Positions 21,075 through 33,103 of a DNA stretch of 64,000 nucleotides are shown in pieces. Positions within the stretch are counted from its first letter, which is position 1. Every line of letters begins with the position of its first letter. Source of the DNA: Hortaea werneckii (lineage: Eukaryota; Ascomycota; Dothideomycetes; Mycosphaerellales; Teratosphaeriaceae); contig JBAOKB010000024.1 in NCBI GenBank assembly GCA_037044905.1, forward strand, positions 620,001 through 684,000. The letters run 5' to 3'. The translations under genes were made by a program, and so were the position numbers. The notes beneath the pieces were generated by a model that saw only the letters and a list, made by a program, of their open reading frames with translations, had not been told where the DNA came from and ran no database searches.

Positions 21075-22603
21075 TTACATCCTACCCTCTAACCCCTCTA
21101 TAATCTCGGCAGCAGACAAAACTCCCTCATCATCCCCAAACTGTCCAATACACTGCAACCCGACACTCTCCACATCCCCATCTTCCAACCCTCGTCTCTC
21201 CTCGGCGCTAAATGAAACCGGCACGCTCACAGCCGGCAACCCCGCCAAACTCGCCGGGACGGTGAAGACATCGTTCATATAACTCTCCACAGGCGACTGC
21301 CGCCGAACTTCCTCCAGCGTCGGCGGCAAAGTCGGCGCAGTGGGCGTAAGGATAATGTCCACCACGTCTGCTTCGTCAGGTTCCTCTTGCGATCTTACCG
21401 CAGCAGACCCGTCGCCGTTGTGATCATCATGCAACGGGTTCGGGCGGGCAAACACCGGTCGAAATCCCGCTGTACGAGCCGTCGGACTCGCTGCGCTTGG
21501 ATGAAGTAATTGGAGAGGGCTTCGGAGCTGAGGGTGTAAGCGCTAGCAAAAGAATCCGACGTTGGACTTCGGCACCGAAGGCTTCGCCGCGGGTTTGCGC
21601 GTAAAGCGGGAGGTTCTGGGTCGTGGGGGCGGCGTCGGGTCCCGAGGAGGTGCGGTGGCCGTACCGCACGCCGTCGTATTTGGCTAGGTTGGACGAGGCT
21701 TCGGCGGGGGCGAGGATGTAGTAGGCTGAGAGGGCGCGGCGGGTGGAGGGGAGCGAGATGGCGTGTAGGGTGTGGCCGGCTGATTGGAGGGCGGAGAGGG
21801 TTCTGCTGTAGGCTGCGCGGACGGGAGGGGAGAGCTCCTCGATGTTGTATTCGGCGGGCACGCCGATGCGCATCGTTTTTCTGCCCTGAGCCGTTGCCCT
21901 TCAGCTTTTCCCGTAGCGACACGGGTAAAGAGGTCGGGTCCTCCTTGCACCATGCATTCAGACTCCGAAATACCTTCCGCGCATCCTCCACCTTCCTCGC
22001 CAACACGCCGACCGTATCAAGCGAATTCGCATACTGAATCACACCCCACCGAGACAACATCCCATAGCTCGGCTTGAAGCCAACCGTGCCCGTATACGCC
22101 GCAGGTAATCTCACCGAGCCTCCCGTATCCGTTCCCAGCGCCGCCCAAGCCTGTCCCGTCGCGACAGCTACCGCGCTCCCGCCACTACTGCCTCCAGCTG
22201 ATAAGGGTTGACCGTCGCGGGAGAAGGTGCTCGTCACGGGTCCGAAGTGCGAGTGCTGGGAGTGCGAGCCCATGCCGAACTCGTCCAGGTTCGTTTTGGA
22301 GGAGATGAGAGCGCCATGTTCGCGGAGCAGGCGGACGACGGTGGCGTCGAAGGGGGAAGTGAAACCGGAGAGGGCCTTGGAAGCGGCTGTAGTCGGTAGA
22401 TCGCGGGTGACGATATTGTCTTTGATCGCAATGGGTTTGCCAGCTAAGGGACCTGATGCGGCATCTTGGGATTGATGAGGCGGAGCTTCCGCAACGATGG
22501 CGTTGTGATGGCTGTGCCGCGCTGAGACAGCTAGGGGGGACGGCTGAGCATAGTCGCAAGCCCTTCTGCCCGCCTTGCGCAAGCAGAAGCGAGCTAAAAG
22601 CAT
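21075..22603 (-). CDS. HER2: Mitochondrial glutamyl-tRNA(Gln) amidotransferase subunit A
   Basis: GatA-type amidase that converts Glu-tRNA(Gln) to Gln-tRNA(Gln) in mitochondria. The start at 22603 gives MLLARFCLRKAGRRACDYAQ, a basic presequence. The amidase triad is visible: Lys in GKPIAIKDNI, cis-Ser in SAGGSSGGSAVAVATGQ and the nucleophile in LGTDTGGSVRLPAA. Three frame changes fall in homopolymers: TTTTT at 21876-21880 (one base too many on the coding strand), AAAA at 21548-21551 (one missing) and CC at 21455-21456 (one missing). With those, RIGVPAEYNIEELSPPVR, SSEALSNYFIQAQRVRRL and DIILTPTAPTLPPTLEEV read on in order, as in the family. No intron is evident. It converges on the VPS9 gene with 192 bp between stops. 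Three breaks in a gene needed for mitochondrial translation argue for sequence error. Confidence 0.9.
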
Positions 22604-22801
22604 CACATACTTCGGTGTAGATTGGGAAGAGGGAGGTGAGGATGGAGAGATGAAGTTGAAGCTTCGCTTCGGCAAGCCCCGCGAATCCCTGTCTATCAAA
22701 ACCCTATCGCAGGTGCTGTGAGATGCTTGCCGCAATAATCTATCTACGTAGTGATGAATGCCCAGTTCCCTCCCCCTTCTCGGTGACCATGATCAAATAA
22801 C

Positions 22802-24806
22802 TCAGAACCCATTATCGTCTCTATGTCCTGGGAAAGCGAAGTGGCTGCCCATCAAATCCACCCCCAGCCCTGAATGCAACTCCTCCTCATCGCTGGCCCC
22901 TGTGAGAGCCCGTTTTGCTGAAGGCGTCCACCCCCACAAGCCTGTCGGCTCCGCGTTGCTATGAACACTCTTATCGACCATTTGATGAAAAGCATCTGCT
23001 CGCGGATCATTCTCCTTATCGCTATCTCCGGATACGTCGTCTGCATAGGGAAAAGCATTTCCATACTCCGGCAGCTGCACAGAATCCTTTAGGACGTTGC
23101 TTTGCGTGTTGATGCCAAAGTCATCATTGTGCAGAGCATTGTACCGCATGTTCCGTTCTGAGCACCGCAGCTGGAACTCAGTCTTGCTGCCCATGAGTCC
23201 ACTCCTGTCAGATTGAGGACTGACAGCTTCCGCCGTCGTGGTCGGGGTCATAGTGCCGGAGACGGTGTCTCTTTCGACAACCATCGAAGAGTCGTCAATG
23301 CTCATGCTGACCGATTGGCGCTCAGCTCGTGTCCCGTGCCCTTGAGAATGAGACTGCGAGCCAGTCGGCGACCCGATCCAGTTCTCGATCTTGAATTTCC
23401 ACGAATTGACACCGGCGCCACGCGTGGGGCTGGGGTTGTCGTCTCGGATGCATTGATATAGCTGAGGCATGAGGGAAAGCGACTGAGGTGAGCCATCGCT
23501 ATAGTATTCCGGCGTGGCAGGTCGTGTGGGCATCGTGTCTTCGAGTAGCAGCTGGGTCTTAAACTCTTCATAGTCCGTGGTAATAGACTCAGCGTCATTG
23601 GCGACAGTGAGATTGGTCTGGATAACAGCCGGCGCGGCATCTTGCTCCAAGTTCTGCGCACATGCTGCTATAGCATTGTTCTCGTCATCTTCAGCAAAAG
23701 TCGTGACGCCTTTTGGTTGTTGCCTTGCTCGCAGTGGAAGCACAAGCGAGGAACTTTCAGACGACGTAGTGGCATCTCCATCAGATCGGTTCAACGGCTG
23801 GCGACAAAGCGTCTTCATGTCAGAAGGGCACTTGCTCAAGGTGCTGGCAGTAGTCTTCCTAGTTTGTGGAACAGGCTGCTTGCTGGGCGAAGCATTCTTG
23901 TACGCTTCTGCCAGAGCATCGATTGAACGAATCGTCCTTGGTGTCTTCTCAGGCGACTCTACACTGCGCTCGAACACTGGAGACGCTTCGTTTTCAGTAA
24001 CACCATCAAGTTCGATGGGCATGTTGGTGCCTGTGCTGTCAGCATTGAACCGATATTCAGACCAAAAGAAAACTCACCAGGCATCGGCGTAGCACTGAGA
24101 TGATCAGACCGAGGGTCGAGCACTGCATCGTTCATGAAGGAAGCAGGTGTATCAGCGCGTGGATCAGCGAGCACTTGCGCTGCCATTGGGTGTGCAAGAT
24201 CGTTCGGCGGTCGCCCTGAAGTGATTTCGCGTAACGCCGTCAGATCTCGAAGCCCCTCTCTCGCATCATCTCCCGTAAGCATTGGCGTGTCGAAACCTGC
24301 GATGCCCAGGTCCAGTGTCAGGGTTGGCGGCGCTGCAGGAATAGCAATTGGAGACGAAGGAACGGGCGAGAGGGCCTCCGTCTCTTCGTCGGGCTCTTGT
24401 TCCGCCGTCGCATCTAGACTTGGTCGGATGGTGCTTACCTTCCTTCCAAGGCTGCGGAAGCTGTCTGCTATGCTCGAGCGACGACCGTCTGGCACAGTTC
24501 CATATCTTTTCGAATCATTGGAGAAGCGTCCATGTGGTATAGGGCTACCGCGATCGTCAGGCGGCAATTGAACGACCACGTCAAGACTATTACGCTTGTG
24601 CTTCCTCGTTGAGGAAGGGAGATGCATCCGTAGCGATGCAATCGCGGTCCTTGGCTTGTTAATCTGTGCACGGGACGGAGTGCATGGGCTGTCAGGTCTC
24701 TGAGGTTCGCTCCTCCAACGAAGTCAGCACAGCAGTCGAAGATCATAGCATCGCACGTTACTTTGTTTGAGGTGCCAGGAAGCGCCGAGCTGTGCGTTTC
24801 AGCCAT
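22802..24806 (-). CDS. Uncharacterised disordered, Ser/Thr/Pro-rich protein
   Basis: I do not recognise this gene. The model has three exons: a 15-codon first exon (MAETHSSALPGTSNK), a phase-0 intron beginning GTAACG, a middle exon (RPDSPCTPSRAQINKPRTAI and on to ATPMPG), a short intron near 24030-24070 (GTGAGT..GACAG), and a last exon from near MPIELDGVTENEASP to the stop at 22802. The frame is unbroken, giving about 610 aa. It is predicted to be mostly disordered, with many SP/TP sites, an NSWKFKIENWIGSPTG patch, DSDKENDPRADAFHQMVDKS and a hydrophobic-poor C-terminus (GSHFAFPGHRDDNGF). There is no signal peptide or membrane segment. A nuclear or cell-cycle-regulated phosphoprotein is possible, but nothing fixes that. 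Confidence 0.62.
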
Positions 24807-25735
24807 GTTGATCTGTTGTTGCCGAGAGTCAACCCGACATCAGGATCGTTGGTGGAAGACATGTCGTCTGGTGATGCTGGTCATCAAGACCAAACGGAGA
24901 AGTCCAAGTAAACACACGAGGGTGTCGGTAAAATCGTAAGGGCAGCTTCGTGTATACCTTATGGTGAGAGCCATGGGAGTCATTTGTGCCATCGAACCTG
25001 CCGAGGCAAGGGATTGATTCGAGACTGCCATGATGTGTTCGACCTCCGTACCTACCTATTACCTAGGCAGCCGTCCAAGAGTCAATGCGGACTTGGGCGT
25101 GTACACGCTCACTTGCTACCCTGATGAAGCAGGCACGATGAGAAAATGGTGAACCATTGGGTGAGAGACCATCCTTGTGTTCATAGCGACAGATTCGCTG
25201 CCCATACCTTCCCCTTATAGATTCATCTTCGTGATTGTTATTATGCAGGTATCTCTGATAGGTACTATGTACATAGTAGCGCAGAAGGTGGCGTTTGTTT
25301 GTAGGCGGCAAAGCTTCCAGGTTCGTGAGATGCTTAAATCTGGTGACGTCCAATGGAGAGTCCAAAGAGATCATCTTGCCCGCCATTTCCTGATGAGCTA
25401 CCTATACATAAGATAGCATCTTTCCTGCTTCTCGCCACCTTAGGCATTAAAAGAAACTTGGAAGCTGAAAAATACTCCGAGGCCACCTGCAATTGTAAAG
25501 GGCCCTGCTGTCCTCAGGCAAATGCAGGAGAAGGCAACCTTCAAGGTTGGAACCTGGAGCTGAACGGGATCACGGGCGGGATCTGCCCGCTTCTCCGCGG
25601 TCGCTCTGGTCGCGACGCGACTTCCACGTGAAGCTTTCCGAGCCATCTCAATCCAATTCACCACTCACAATTCGTTGCACTTTGTTACTCTCCTGTCCCT
25701 CTTCACCTTCACATTCTCCGCAGAGGCAAGGCAAG
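24807..25735. other. Divergent intergenic region
   Basis: A 929-bp gap between the minus-strand orphan and the RRM gene. The last 100 bp before the RRM start are pyrimidine-rich (CTCTCCTGTCCCTCTTCACC), typical of a fungal core promoter. No gene or repeat is visible. Confidence 0.45.
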
Positions 25736-26819
25736 ATGGTGGACAAGAAGAAAGCACAAGCTGTCGCTTCCTTCGATACTGCTCTGCAGGCAAGTCGGCA
25801 GGAACGCAATGCGAAACTAGCCCAAGAGATGCTGGGCACAGACCCAAAGAAACTGGCACAGGAGATGTTGGGGAGCAAGAACAGGCGCACGAGCACTCCG
25901 AAAGCGACAGCGGCTCCTGCATCGCTTGCAAGCAGGGTCGGCGTACAGAAGGCACGTTACTTCAACATGCGATCGACCTCCAGAAGGCAAGCTCTAACAT
26001 CCACGTAGCGTAGCTCCTCCCTACCGCGATCACACACAGCGCCACCTCGGAATCCCCGCCAACCCTCGCACCTCAGTAGACCGCCGATCACCGACAGTGC
26101 GCGTTCCCGTGCTTCGTACAACGCGCCCTCCTACGACTCCGCCAGTGATGCTAAGAGCAATGGCCGGGATGTCGGACTGAGTATCAGAGGCGCGGCAAGC
26201 GGGCCTCATGTTGTGCGTGCGCAGAACTTTGCTCCAGGAACCACAGCGGCGGACATCGAGAGCGTGATGCAAAACATTGGCGGGCAGACGCACTACTGTA
26301 AGCTGGTGACATCCAGCCCAACGGTCATTGCGGAGATGTCCTTCGAAGAGCGATCAGGCGCGGAGAGGGTGATTGAGATGTTTAACGGCAAGAAAGTCAG
26401 TACGAGTGGTTTGTGCAGTCGTCTACGCTTGCTGACTTATTTGATAGGCCGACGGCCGCACGCTTTACGTTTACTTCGAGCCCAACCCCGCGTTCAAGGG
26501 CCGTGCAGCACAACCATCACGACAGGAAGAGCCCCTGGGATTCGTCGAAGATAAAATTGGCGACGTAGACATGGATGTAGACGAGCATGCCGAGGACCGC
26601 GCAGCTCAAGACAGAGCCCGTGAGATGCATCGCGGGAGGAGCGAGAGGGACAACAGGAACGGACCACCTCCTCAAGATTACGATGACCGAAGGTATTATG
26701 ATGACAGAGGGTATGGGGGTGGAGATAGACGCTACGGCGCTGGTGGGGGGCGGAGAGGTTACAGCGGCAGAGGTTACCCAACTGGACCTAGGCACGGAGG
26801 CCAAAGCTGGCGGCCTTAG
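25736..26819 (+). CDS. RRM RNA-binding protein with RGG-like tail (Yra1/ALYREF-like)
   Basis: Three-exon gene: 25736-25942, intron 25943-26008 (GTACAG, CTAAC branch, GTAG), exon 2 26009-26395, intron 26396-26447 (GTCAGT..GATAG), exon 3 to 26819. Exon 1 encodes MVDKKKAQAVASFDTALQAS with a doubled KLAQEMLG motif. The RRM reads VVRAQNFAPGTTAADIESVM, then TVIAEMSFEERSGAERVIEM and KKADGRTLYVYFEP. The C-terminus is acidic (DVDMDVDEHAED), then Arg/Gly/Tyr-rich (DDRRYYDDRGYGGGDRRYG). The layout matches a Pezizomycotina RNA-binding family related to export adaptors; a role in nuclear mRNP assembly or export is inferred. The frame is intact. Confidence 0.82.
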
Positions 26820-27381
26820 TAGGGTCGCGTTTGGCATCCGGTCGCCTGGCCGCAAATGTGGGAGAAAAAGAAATGAACGAGATTATCACGCCCATTGGCT
26901 CGCCGCTATAAGTTGAGCCTGGCCTTCGTGCTCTGCTTAGCGTTCATGATATGCACGGAGAGAGTGTACGACCATTTTACAAAACTTGTGAAATATGTTA
27001 TTTCTTATAGTCACAGTACTAGTAATCCCTATTAGCTTTTTCGCTTTTAATTCTACTATATTGTGCCTTTACTTAATGATATTACCCCCCGAGATCACAG
27101 ACTTTCTGCGTGGGACTGTATGTCGCTGCAGTTGCTGCTGCCGTTAAGAGACCGTCCTGGAAGTTCTCCATCTCTCTTTCGTGATTAGCGTGCCTTTCTG
27201 GCGGCTGTAGCCGCGCCATCGCTCCAGTCCCCAACTTCACTTCAATTTCCATACTCCTTTGCCGACAACGACCTACTAGAACAAAAAGGCAAGGATCTTT
27301 GGACGAATCGCGAATCAATCAAAATAGTACTTAATTCACATCCCGTGGCTTTGTCAAGAGATCTATCAGACATTCAAAACC
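26820..27381. other. Intergenic region, AT-rich in the middle
   Basis: A 562-bp spacer between two plus-strand genes, with an AT-rich stretch around 26990-27080 that may hold the RRM gene's 3' processing signals. No gene is visible. Confidence 0.45.
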
Positions 27382-27790
27382 ATGTCTACGGAAGGGTCAC
27401 AGGCCGGCCAAGAGCAGCCGGCATGGAATGCTCCAGAGTACGAACGTGCATTGGCACATTTAGACAAATTACAGGAACAGGTAAAAGAAATCGATTCATA
27501 CTTCTGTCCATCATGAAAAGTGAACTGATGTCGACCGTGCCCTAGCTCGACAGTCTCCGCTCAGCAATCCCCTCGCAGGTCGCGCCACTCCTCAGGACCG
27601 GCACGCCAAGGCATCAGATGCACCAGGAGAGCTACAAGGCCGCTATTAAATCCACGGAGGACTGAAAGATTTCCGAGCCGACTGGAACTCCGAGCAGACC
27701 CAGCAGATGTTTGCGCGCGCCCGGGAAAGCGTGCAGAAGGATGGTGATTTGAGTAAAGCTAATGAAGTGGCCAAGTATGGGTGGGCATAG
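27382..27790 (+). CDS. Small helical protein, uncharacterised
   Basis: I cannot name this gene. Exon 1 starts MSTEGSQAGQEQPAWNAPEY and ends after ALAHLDKLQEQ. A 65-nt intron (GTAAAA..CCTAG, near 27480-27545) leads to LDSLRSAIPSQVAPLLRTG. A frame change at the GG at 27659-27660 (one base missing) stands between AIKSTE and LKDFRADWNSEQTQQMFARA, which then runs to DLSKANEVAKYGWA and the stop. The product of about 115 aa is nearly all amphipathic helix, without membrane segments, so a subunit of a larger complex is plausible. It converges on the next gene, 131 bp away. Confidence 0.6.
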
Positions 27791-27921
27791 GCCTTCTCAG
27801 GCGGATCCTGGAATTCCTGCGAAAGCGCCCATCAAAATTTCTGGAAGTGGCCATATCTATCGACCCTGAGCCACCTCAAAGTCGTTTCCTCCAGGCTCGC
27901 TCGATGAGACACCGCAATGGA

Positions 27922-28586
27922 TCAATCGATCCTCGGCCTGCCACCGCACCAGAAACCCGCTTGCCACGGCACCCGACTCTCCCACTCACCATAAATGTCC
28001 CGCTTGTTCAGCGGCCGCATATCCCGCCTCTTCGCGCCCGGCGCCCACGTCGCATCCCGCCACACCTTATCCGGATCCGTCCACCAGCTCCAGCGCGGAT
28101 GCTCGAACCTCCTGGTCCGGAAATTATACTTGTGCCTTCCGGAGCGCTGGGCCCAGGGCGTCTCGATGATCGGCTCCCGATCCTGCCACCGCAGATCCTT
28201 GTCATAAGCCTGACGCTCCCAGTCCTCTTGGGGTGTCAGCCCCCACTCGCTCCACTGCCACCTCTGCGGCCGATCCCGCATCAGAGTCCGTCTGTCCCCG
28301 CTAATCGTCACGAAGACATCTGGCCCTTCGCCCGTCAACGCATCCTTCAAGCGTCCGAACCCGCCGTCCGCTTCCCGTCGTGCGGCCGTGTGAAGTAGAG
28401 GTTCGGCTTGAAGTTCCTCAGCCGGACGGGTCCCTGCCACCATCCGCCTAGGAGCGGTTGGTGCTCGATGTAAGGGTATTCGCGGGGGGCGTTGCGGGCG
28501 TGGCCGTGCCAGGAGCCCCAGGGGCGGCCGGTGATGTAGTCGTCTTGGCGGGCTTCTGGCTCTGGGGGAGGTACTCGCTGGTACAT
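27922..28586 (-). CDS. Uncharacterised Trp/Arg/Asp-rich protein
   Basis: I do not recognise the family. The start at 28586 gives MYQRVPPPEPEARQDDYITG. A frame change at the CCC at 28374-28376 (one base missing) separates LYFTRPHDG from GGFGRLKDALTGEGPDVFV. The remainder is extraordinarily rich in Trp, Arg and Asp (RPQRWQWSEWGLTPQEDWER, PRWSWWTDPDKVWRDATWAP) and ends near WQAGFWCGGRPRID. Total about 220 aa, single exon. No signal peptide or TM helix is visible. The composition and the repeated YDKDLRWQD/YNFRTRRFE patches suggest a conserved folded protein rather than a chance frame; chance frames rarely stay this Trp-rich with acidic/basic alternation. Confidence 0.6.
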
Positions 28587-29033
28587 GTTGTGTTAGAAGA
28601 GGGCGTGGGAGGGATGATGTACTTTGCAGGTGGGGCACGACAGGGGGTTATAAGTACGAAAGGCCACTGCGCTGGGGAAGAAGATCGATTCTTAGTTTGC
28701 TAGTTTTCCAAACATCTTGTCAATGCGTGACTGACTCTTTTGTTGAGGGAAGGCCGCAAACAGAAACGAAGCAATGAGGACGTGAACGCATCGGATCGTC
28801 CTTTACTGCGCCACTACTCTCTTTCAGCGCTTTCGAGATTGTCATTGTTTTTACATTAATTGTGCAAACAAGAATAGCTTGAACAGCTGAGCTGTCGCAA
28901 ATGTATACTTTTACACAGGCTGTCGCCATGTCGAGTAAGACCAGCGGTACGACCACTGAATCCTGGATATCGATTTACACGCTACCCGCCCCAGCCATCC
29001 CCTCCCTCTCTGCCCACAAACCTGATTGCTTGC
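28587..29033. other. Intergenic region
   Basis: A 447-bp gap between NIC96's stop and the start of the Trp-rich gene, both minus strand. It is AT-rich near 28840-28870. No gene is visible. Confidence 0.45.
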
Positions 29034-32000
29034 CTAGAAAGCACCCAACTCCTGCCCAGCAGCAGCAAGCGTCTCCCACACTTTCCCGGGCAGCTTGAAC
29101 CGGATTAGACCCGCAAACACCATGACATCCTTGGCGATCTGCGCGCACTGCCGGAGCATATCCTGCTGGGCGCCCGTCTCGAACTCGGTCGCGCGCATGC
29201 GGTCGGCGTGGTTGGAGCAGGCGATGATGGTCCAGAGCATGACGTGCCCGATCGTGCGCGAGATGACGATGGCCATGGTGTTGAAATTCTGGGCGCGGCC
29301 GCGGATGGTGGAGAGGTTGCCGTCGGCGTCGGTTGGCAGGACACGCGAGGCGGTAATGTGCTGGATTGTGTTATGTTAGCAAATGTGGCATGGCAAATGT
29401 TTGTGGAAAGGGGATTGTGGGAACGGGGGAGGAGGCAATGAAGAGAAAGTAGGGACCTACGTCGATCGCTGCAGACCAGTTGCCCTTCTCCAGAGCAGCG
29501 CGGGCGTTGGCGAAGTTCATGAGCACGCGGCAGCATGAGATGGTACGCTCCGCGATGCGGTCGGTGTACATGGTGCTGGAAGCGTAGAGCTCGGTGATGT
29601 TTCTAGCGAGCTGGACCGGGTCATCGATGGATGTAAGACTGAGGCTGCTGCCTTGCGGCGCAACGACCTCTTGCCGGCCATCCGGTAGCTGCTGGGTACG
29701 TGGCTTGAGAGGCGTCAGGCGCGTAGGTTGCTCACCAAGCTCGGTGGTAAGGGCCACCGATACTGCCTCATTGACGACTTGAATGACCTTGTCGTAGTCT
29801 TCTGCAAGGTGAAACAGCAATGCGGCATCCGTGACGCGACTCTGCTCTTCCGCCGTACGAGCTGCGACGATCGTGATCTGCTTGAGGAAATCGCGTTCGT
29901 TCTCGAGCTTGATCAACTTCAGTCGCTGTTCTACTGTTCCCTTGATGCGCACACCATCCGAGCGCACATCACCAAGTAGTTGAGCGAATTCGCGAGTCTC
30001 AAGCACAGTCTCAATCAATGCCTGGTGGCATATCTCACGCTGTGTCTTGCCAAGCTCGTCTCCAAGATCGGCGTTCAGGCAGATGAGGCAAAGATAGTCG
30101 ACTGCCCAAGTGGCGTTGGCAGTTCGGAAGTCGCGTGTGTATAGGCCGACCATACTGCCGAAAGCAATCTGTGGCTGCTGTCGGGTAGTAAAGCCGAGAA
30201 GGTCGTCACTATTGATATCGCTGCTTACGCGGAGCAAGCCGTAGTAGTCCAGAGCAATGGCGAAGTGGGTCGCAGACACGTAGTTGTGGGGATAGAGGTC
30301 AGCGACCGCCTTCTCAAACATGCCAGCCAAGATCTGCATGAAGAAGAAGGTTGTCGGCGCGTTAGCAATGTCGCTGTTAGGGCCAAAGTAACGGTTGCCG
30401 ATCTGCTTGATAGATTCGCGTAGTTCCTCAAGCCCAAACGCTTCATGTGCATACTCGTCGACGCGGCTGTAGTCGCGTGCAAGGGCGAATTGTAGCCACA
30501 GCCAGTCCATCATATCATTTGTAATGTTGTCGAGGCTGCGACGTTGCAAGTCACACCGGCCGATGACCTTGTAGCACATCATACGGTACGGGTCGATTGA
30601 ATCCTCAGGTGCCAAACGTTCACGGGCAGAGTAGGCGTTGTTGATGGATTGTTGCAAGTCAGCGGGGAGCCTGTGGTCCTCGCTTGCGACGTAGGCCTGC
30701 AGGTAGCGCGTGAAGGCCCTGTCAATCTGACGGAAGGCGGCAGCGTTCTCCTGCACATACTCTAATGCCTCCTTGTGCAAGCCACTGCGCAGCATATAGA
30801 ACAGCACGGCCCAGCAGTAATCACCGTTGATGTCTTGAAGAATCTCGAGATCAGGCCCAAGTTCTTTTCGAGCCGCACGTACCCGGACATAACCTTTGGC
30901 TTTCGCAACAGATGTTGGGATGCCGCCCACATTAGCTTCACGCGGGTTCTTAGCCACTGTCGCCTCAAGCTGTGTGTGGAACAGCTTCTCCAGGAATCTG
31001 CGCGAGCCGCCGATGATACGCTTGCGAATGTCTAGCCGGCCTCTGGCGTTCGGGTTGTCGTCGAGATAGTCGGTAGCGTACTGCCTCTCCTTGACAGCTC
31101 CTGGATCGGCGGCGTTTTCCTTCGTTGCATCCTCGCCCGTAATCTGCACGAGAGCTTTGTACGCATTGATCAACATCGAAGTATCGTCATTCGAAGGCTC
31201 GTTCTCGACTTCGGAGAAACGATGCAAGATAGGATAGACCCTCTCTTGCAATCTTGCAACATTAAGATCCATAACCTTGCCAGCGTACTTCTCCTGCTTT
31301 ACGCGTTGAACACGGTCCTCCGGCGCAGGCCGCATGCCATCTGCAGGTAGCTTCTCCGCCACATCTCCAAAGACACTTTGGCGTGCAGCTTTGGGTCCTG
31401 GTGTGCCAATGATGGATTTCGACATGCCCTGCAAGCCATACGATTTGCCCAATGCGGATGCGCCAACCGCTCGGCTACGACGAGAAGTGCGACCGAACCC
31501 TCCAGTCTCTCCCAGCCTGCTATCGCCTGCTGAGCCTCCTTCGTTCTGCGGCTTGCGGAAACCAAAGTGTTCGTAAATGCGGTTCATGTGGCCATCCCAG
31601 TCAACATCATGGAGCTGCTCGTTAATCATCTCATCGAACTCGGCATGTGCAGAATCGATTCGCCGCTGGATCATCTGCTCAAACTGGTTGCGGTGTTGTT
31701 GACCAAGATACTCCTTCACACCGGAAAACGAGCTGAAGTCCGCCGAGTCGGTCGCCGTCTGCGGTCGAGCTGCGGTGCTGCTCGCCAACTCCTCAATATC
31801 GCGAAGAGACTGGCCGACGTTCACTCCCGATGCGCCGAGAAGGTATGCCGACTTGTGGCTGTTCGAGGGCGCCTTCGCTTCGCCAGCAGACGGTCCGCCT
31901 TGTCCAATGTTTCGCACCTTTCTTGAAATGTCTCCCAAACCAAGCTGAAGTTGCGGTAGTGCGTTGTAGTCCTCTGCCATCCTCTTGTTTCCCTTGTCTA

Positions 32001-32559
32001 GCAGCGCGTGATAATAGGCTGGCTGCGGCGCGGCAGCGCTGGCAGTGTACGAGCGTTCAACAAGAGATGGTTGCGAATGTTGGTTGCTCGGTAAGATATC
32101 ATTGCCAAACAAGCTCGCGTTGGCGTTCTGCTGCGGTTGCTGTGCGCCTTGGTTTGCGGTGCTCGCGAAGAGGGAACCGGCGGGTTGGAAAGGCTTTGTG
32201 GAGGAGTTGCCAAACAAGCTGTTACCTGCCTGGCCAGGCTGTGATGTCGTGTTGTTGTTCGCGTTGCTAGCGTTGTTGTTCCCAAACAGCGATGTACCTG
32301 AGGGTTGTGATGTCCCGCCAAACAGCCCTCCGCCAGAGGGTGCTGAAGTTGTTGTGCTGTTTCCAAACAAACCGCCGCCTGATGGAGCTGATGTTGTCGT
32401 CGTCGAGCCAAACAGGGAACCGCCGCCGCCACCACCACTCGATGCAGGCTGCGAAGTCTGCGGCTGGCCAAATAGACTGCCGCCTCCGGATGAACCCCCA
32501 AACAAACCACCACCACCGCCAGCATTGGGCTTCGGCGTCGTACTGCCAAAGAGCGACAT
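29034..32559 (-). CDS. NIC96: Nucleoporin Nic96/Nup93 with an FG-repeat N-terminus
   Basis: Scaffold nucleoporin of the inner ring. The ATG at 32559 (MSLFGSTTPKPN) is preferred over one 21 nt upstream. The first 165 residues hold about nine FG motifs (SLFGQPQ, GLFGNS, GLFGGT, SLFGNN) in Gly/Ser/Thr/Asn-rich sequence. A coiled region follows (MIQRRIDSAHAEFDEMINEQ), then the alpha-solenoid typical of Nup93 (GDYCWAVLFYMLRSGLHKEA, LYPHNYVSATHFAIALDYYG). One 100-nt intron, 29460-29361 (GTAGGT..CCAG), joins NWSAAID to HITASRVLPTDADG; the protein ends AAAGQELGAF. The frame is intact over more than 3.2 kb, about 1,145 aa. Yeast Nic96 has no comparable FG domain; in this gene the scaffold and FG parts are fused in one open frame. 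Confidence 0.93.
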
Positions 32560-33103
32560 TTTGGACCTATCCGGCACCAAGTCCCTTCTTTACCCTCGCA
32601 AGAAATCCCAATGACAATAGCACGGCTTGCACGCTGGTAGCTTGCGGCAAGGACGTGGAGTGGTGAGAACGCGTTGCGCTGGATGATTTTCCGCGTCGTC
32701 GGCTGCGGCTTGAAGCTCTTGGAGTATTGATTTGAGGCTAGCTCTGATTCGTTCGGAGGGCTGCCAGGCTCTCGCGGGGGAAGCGCGAGACGCACGCGTC
32801 GGGCCGTAAGGCAAATTGCCGGCGGCTCGTTGTCTTCGCGCTTGCGCTTGCGCTTGCTTAAGTCCGAGCAGTCAAGCTCCCGATTTCAGGACTGTAAAAG
32901 CACATTATGAGCTGCCGTTTGCGCTCGGAGGTCTTAGTAGTAGGAGGTAGAATAAAGTGGCAGGGTACGGCAAAGATGGGAAGGGAAGTGGGTTTCAATC
33001 ATGACGAGCAAATCTCTCTCGTTGACAATAAAATCGGCCTACTTAATCTCATCTTGACGAGCAATAGACTACGGAGAGGTAAATTGAGATTTTCTACAAT
33101 TCA
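32560..33103. other. Intergenic region
   Basis: A 544-bp gap between TFC6's stop and NIC96's start, both minus strand. It contains a short alternating GCGCTTGCGCTTGCGCTTGC tract at about 32846-32866. No gene is visible. Confidence 0.45.
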
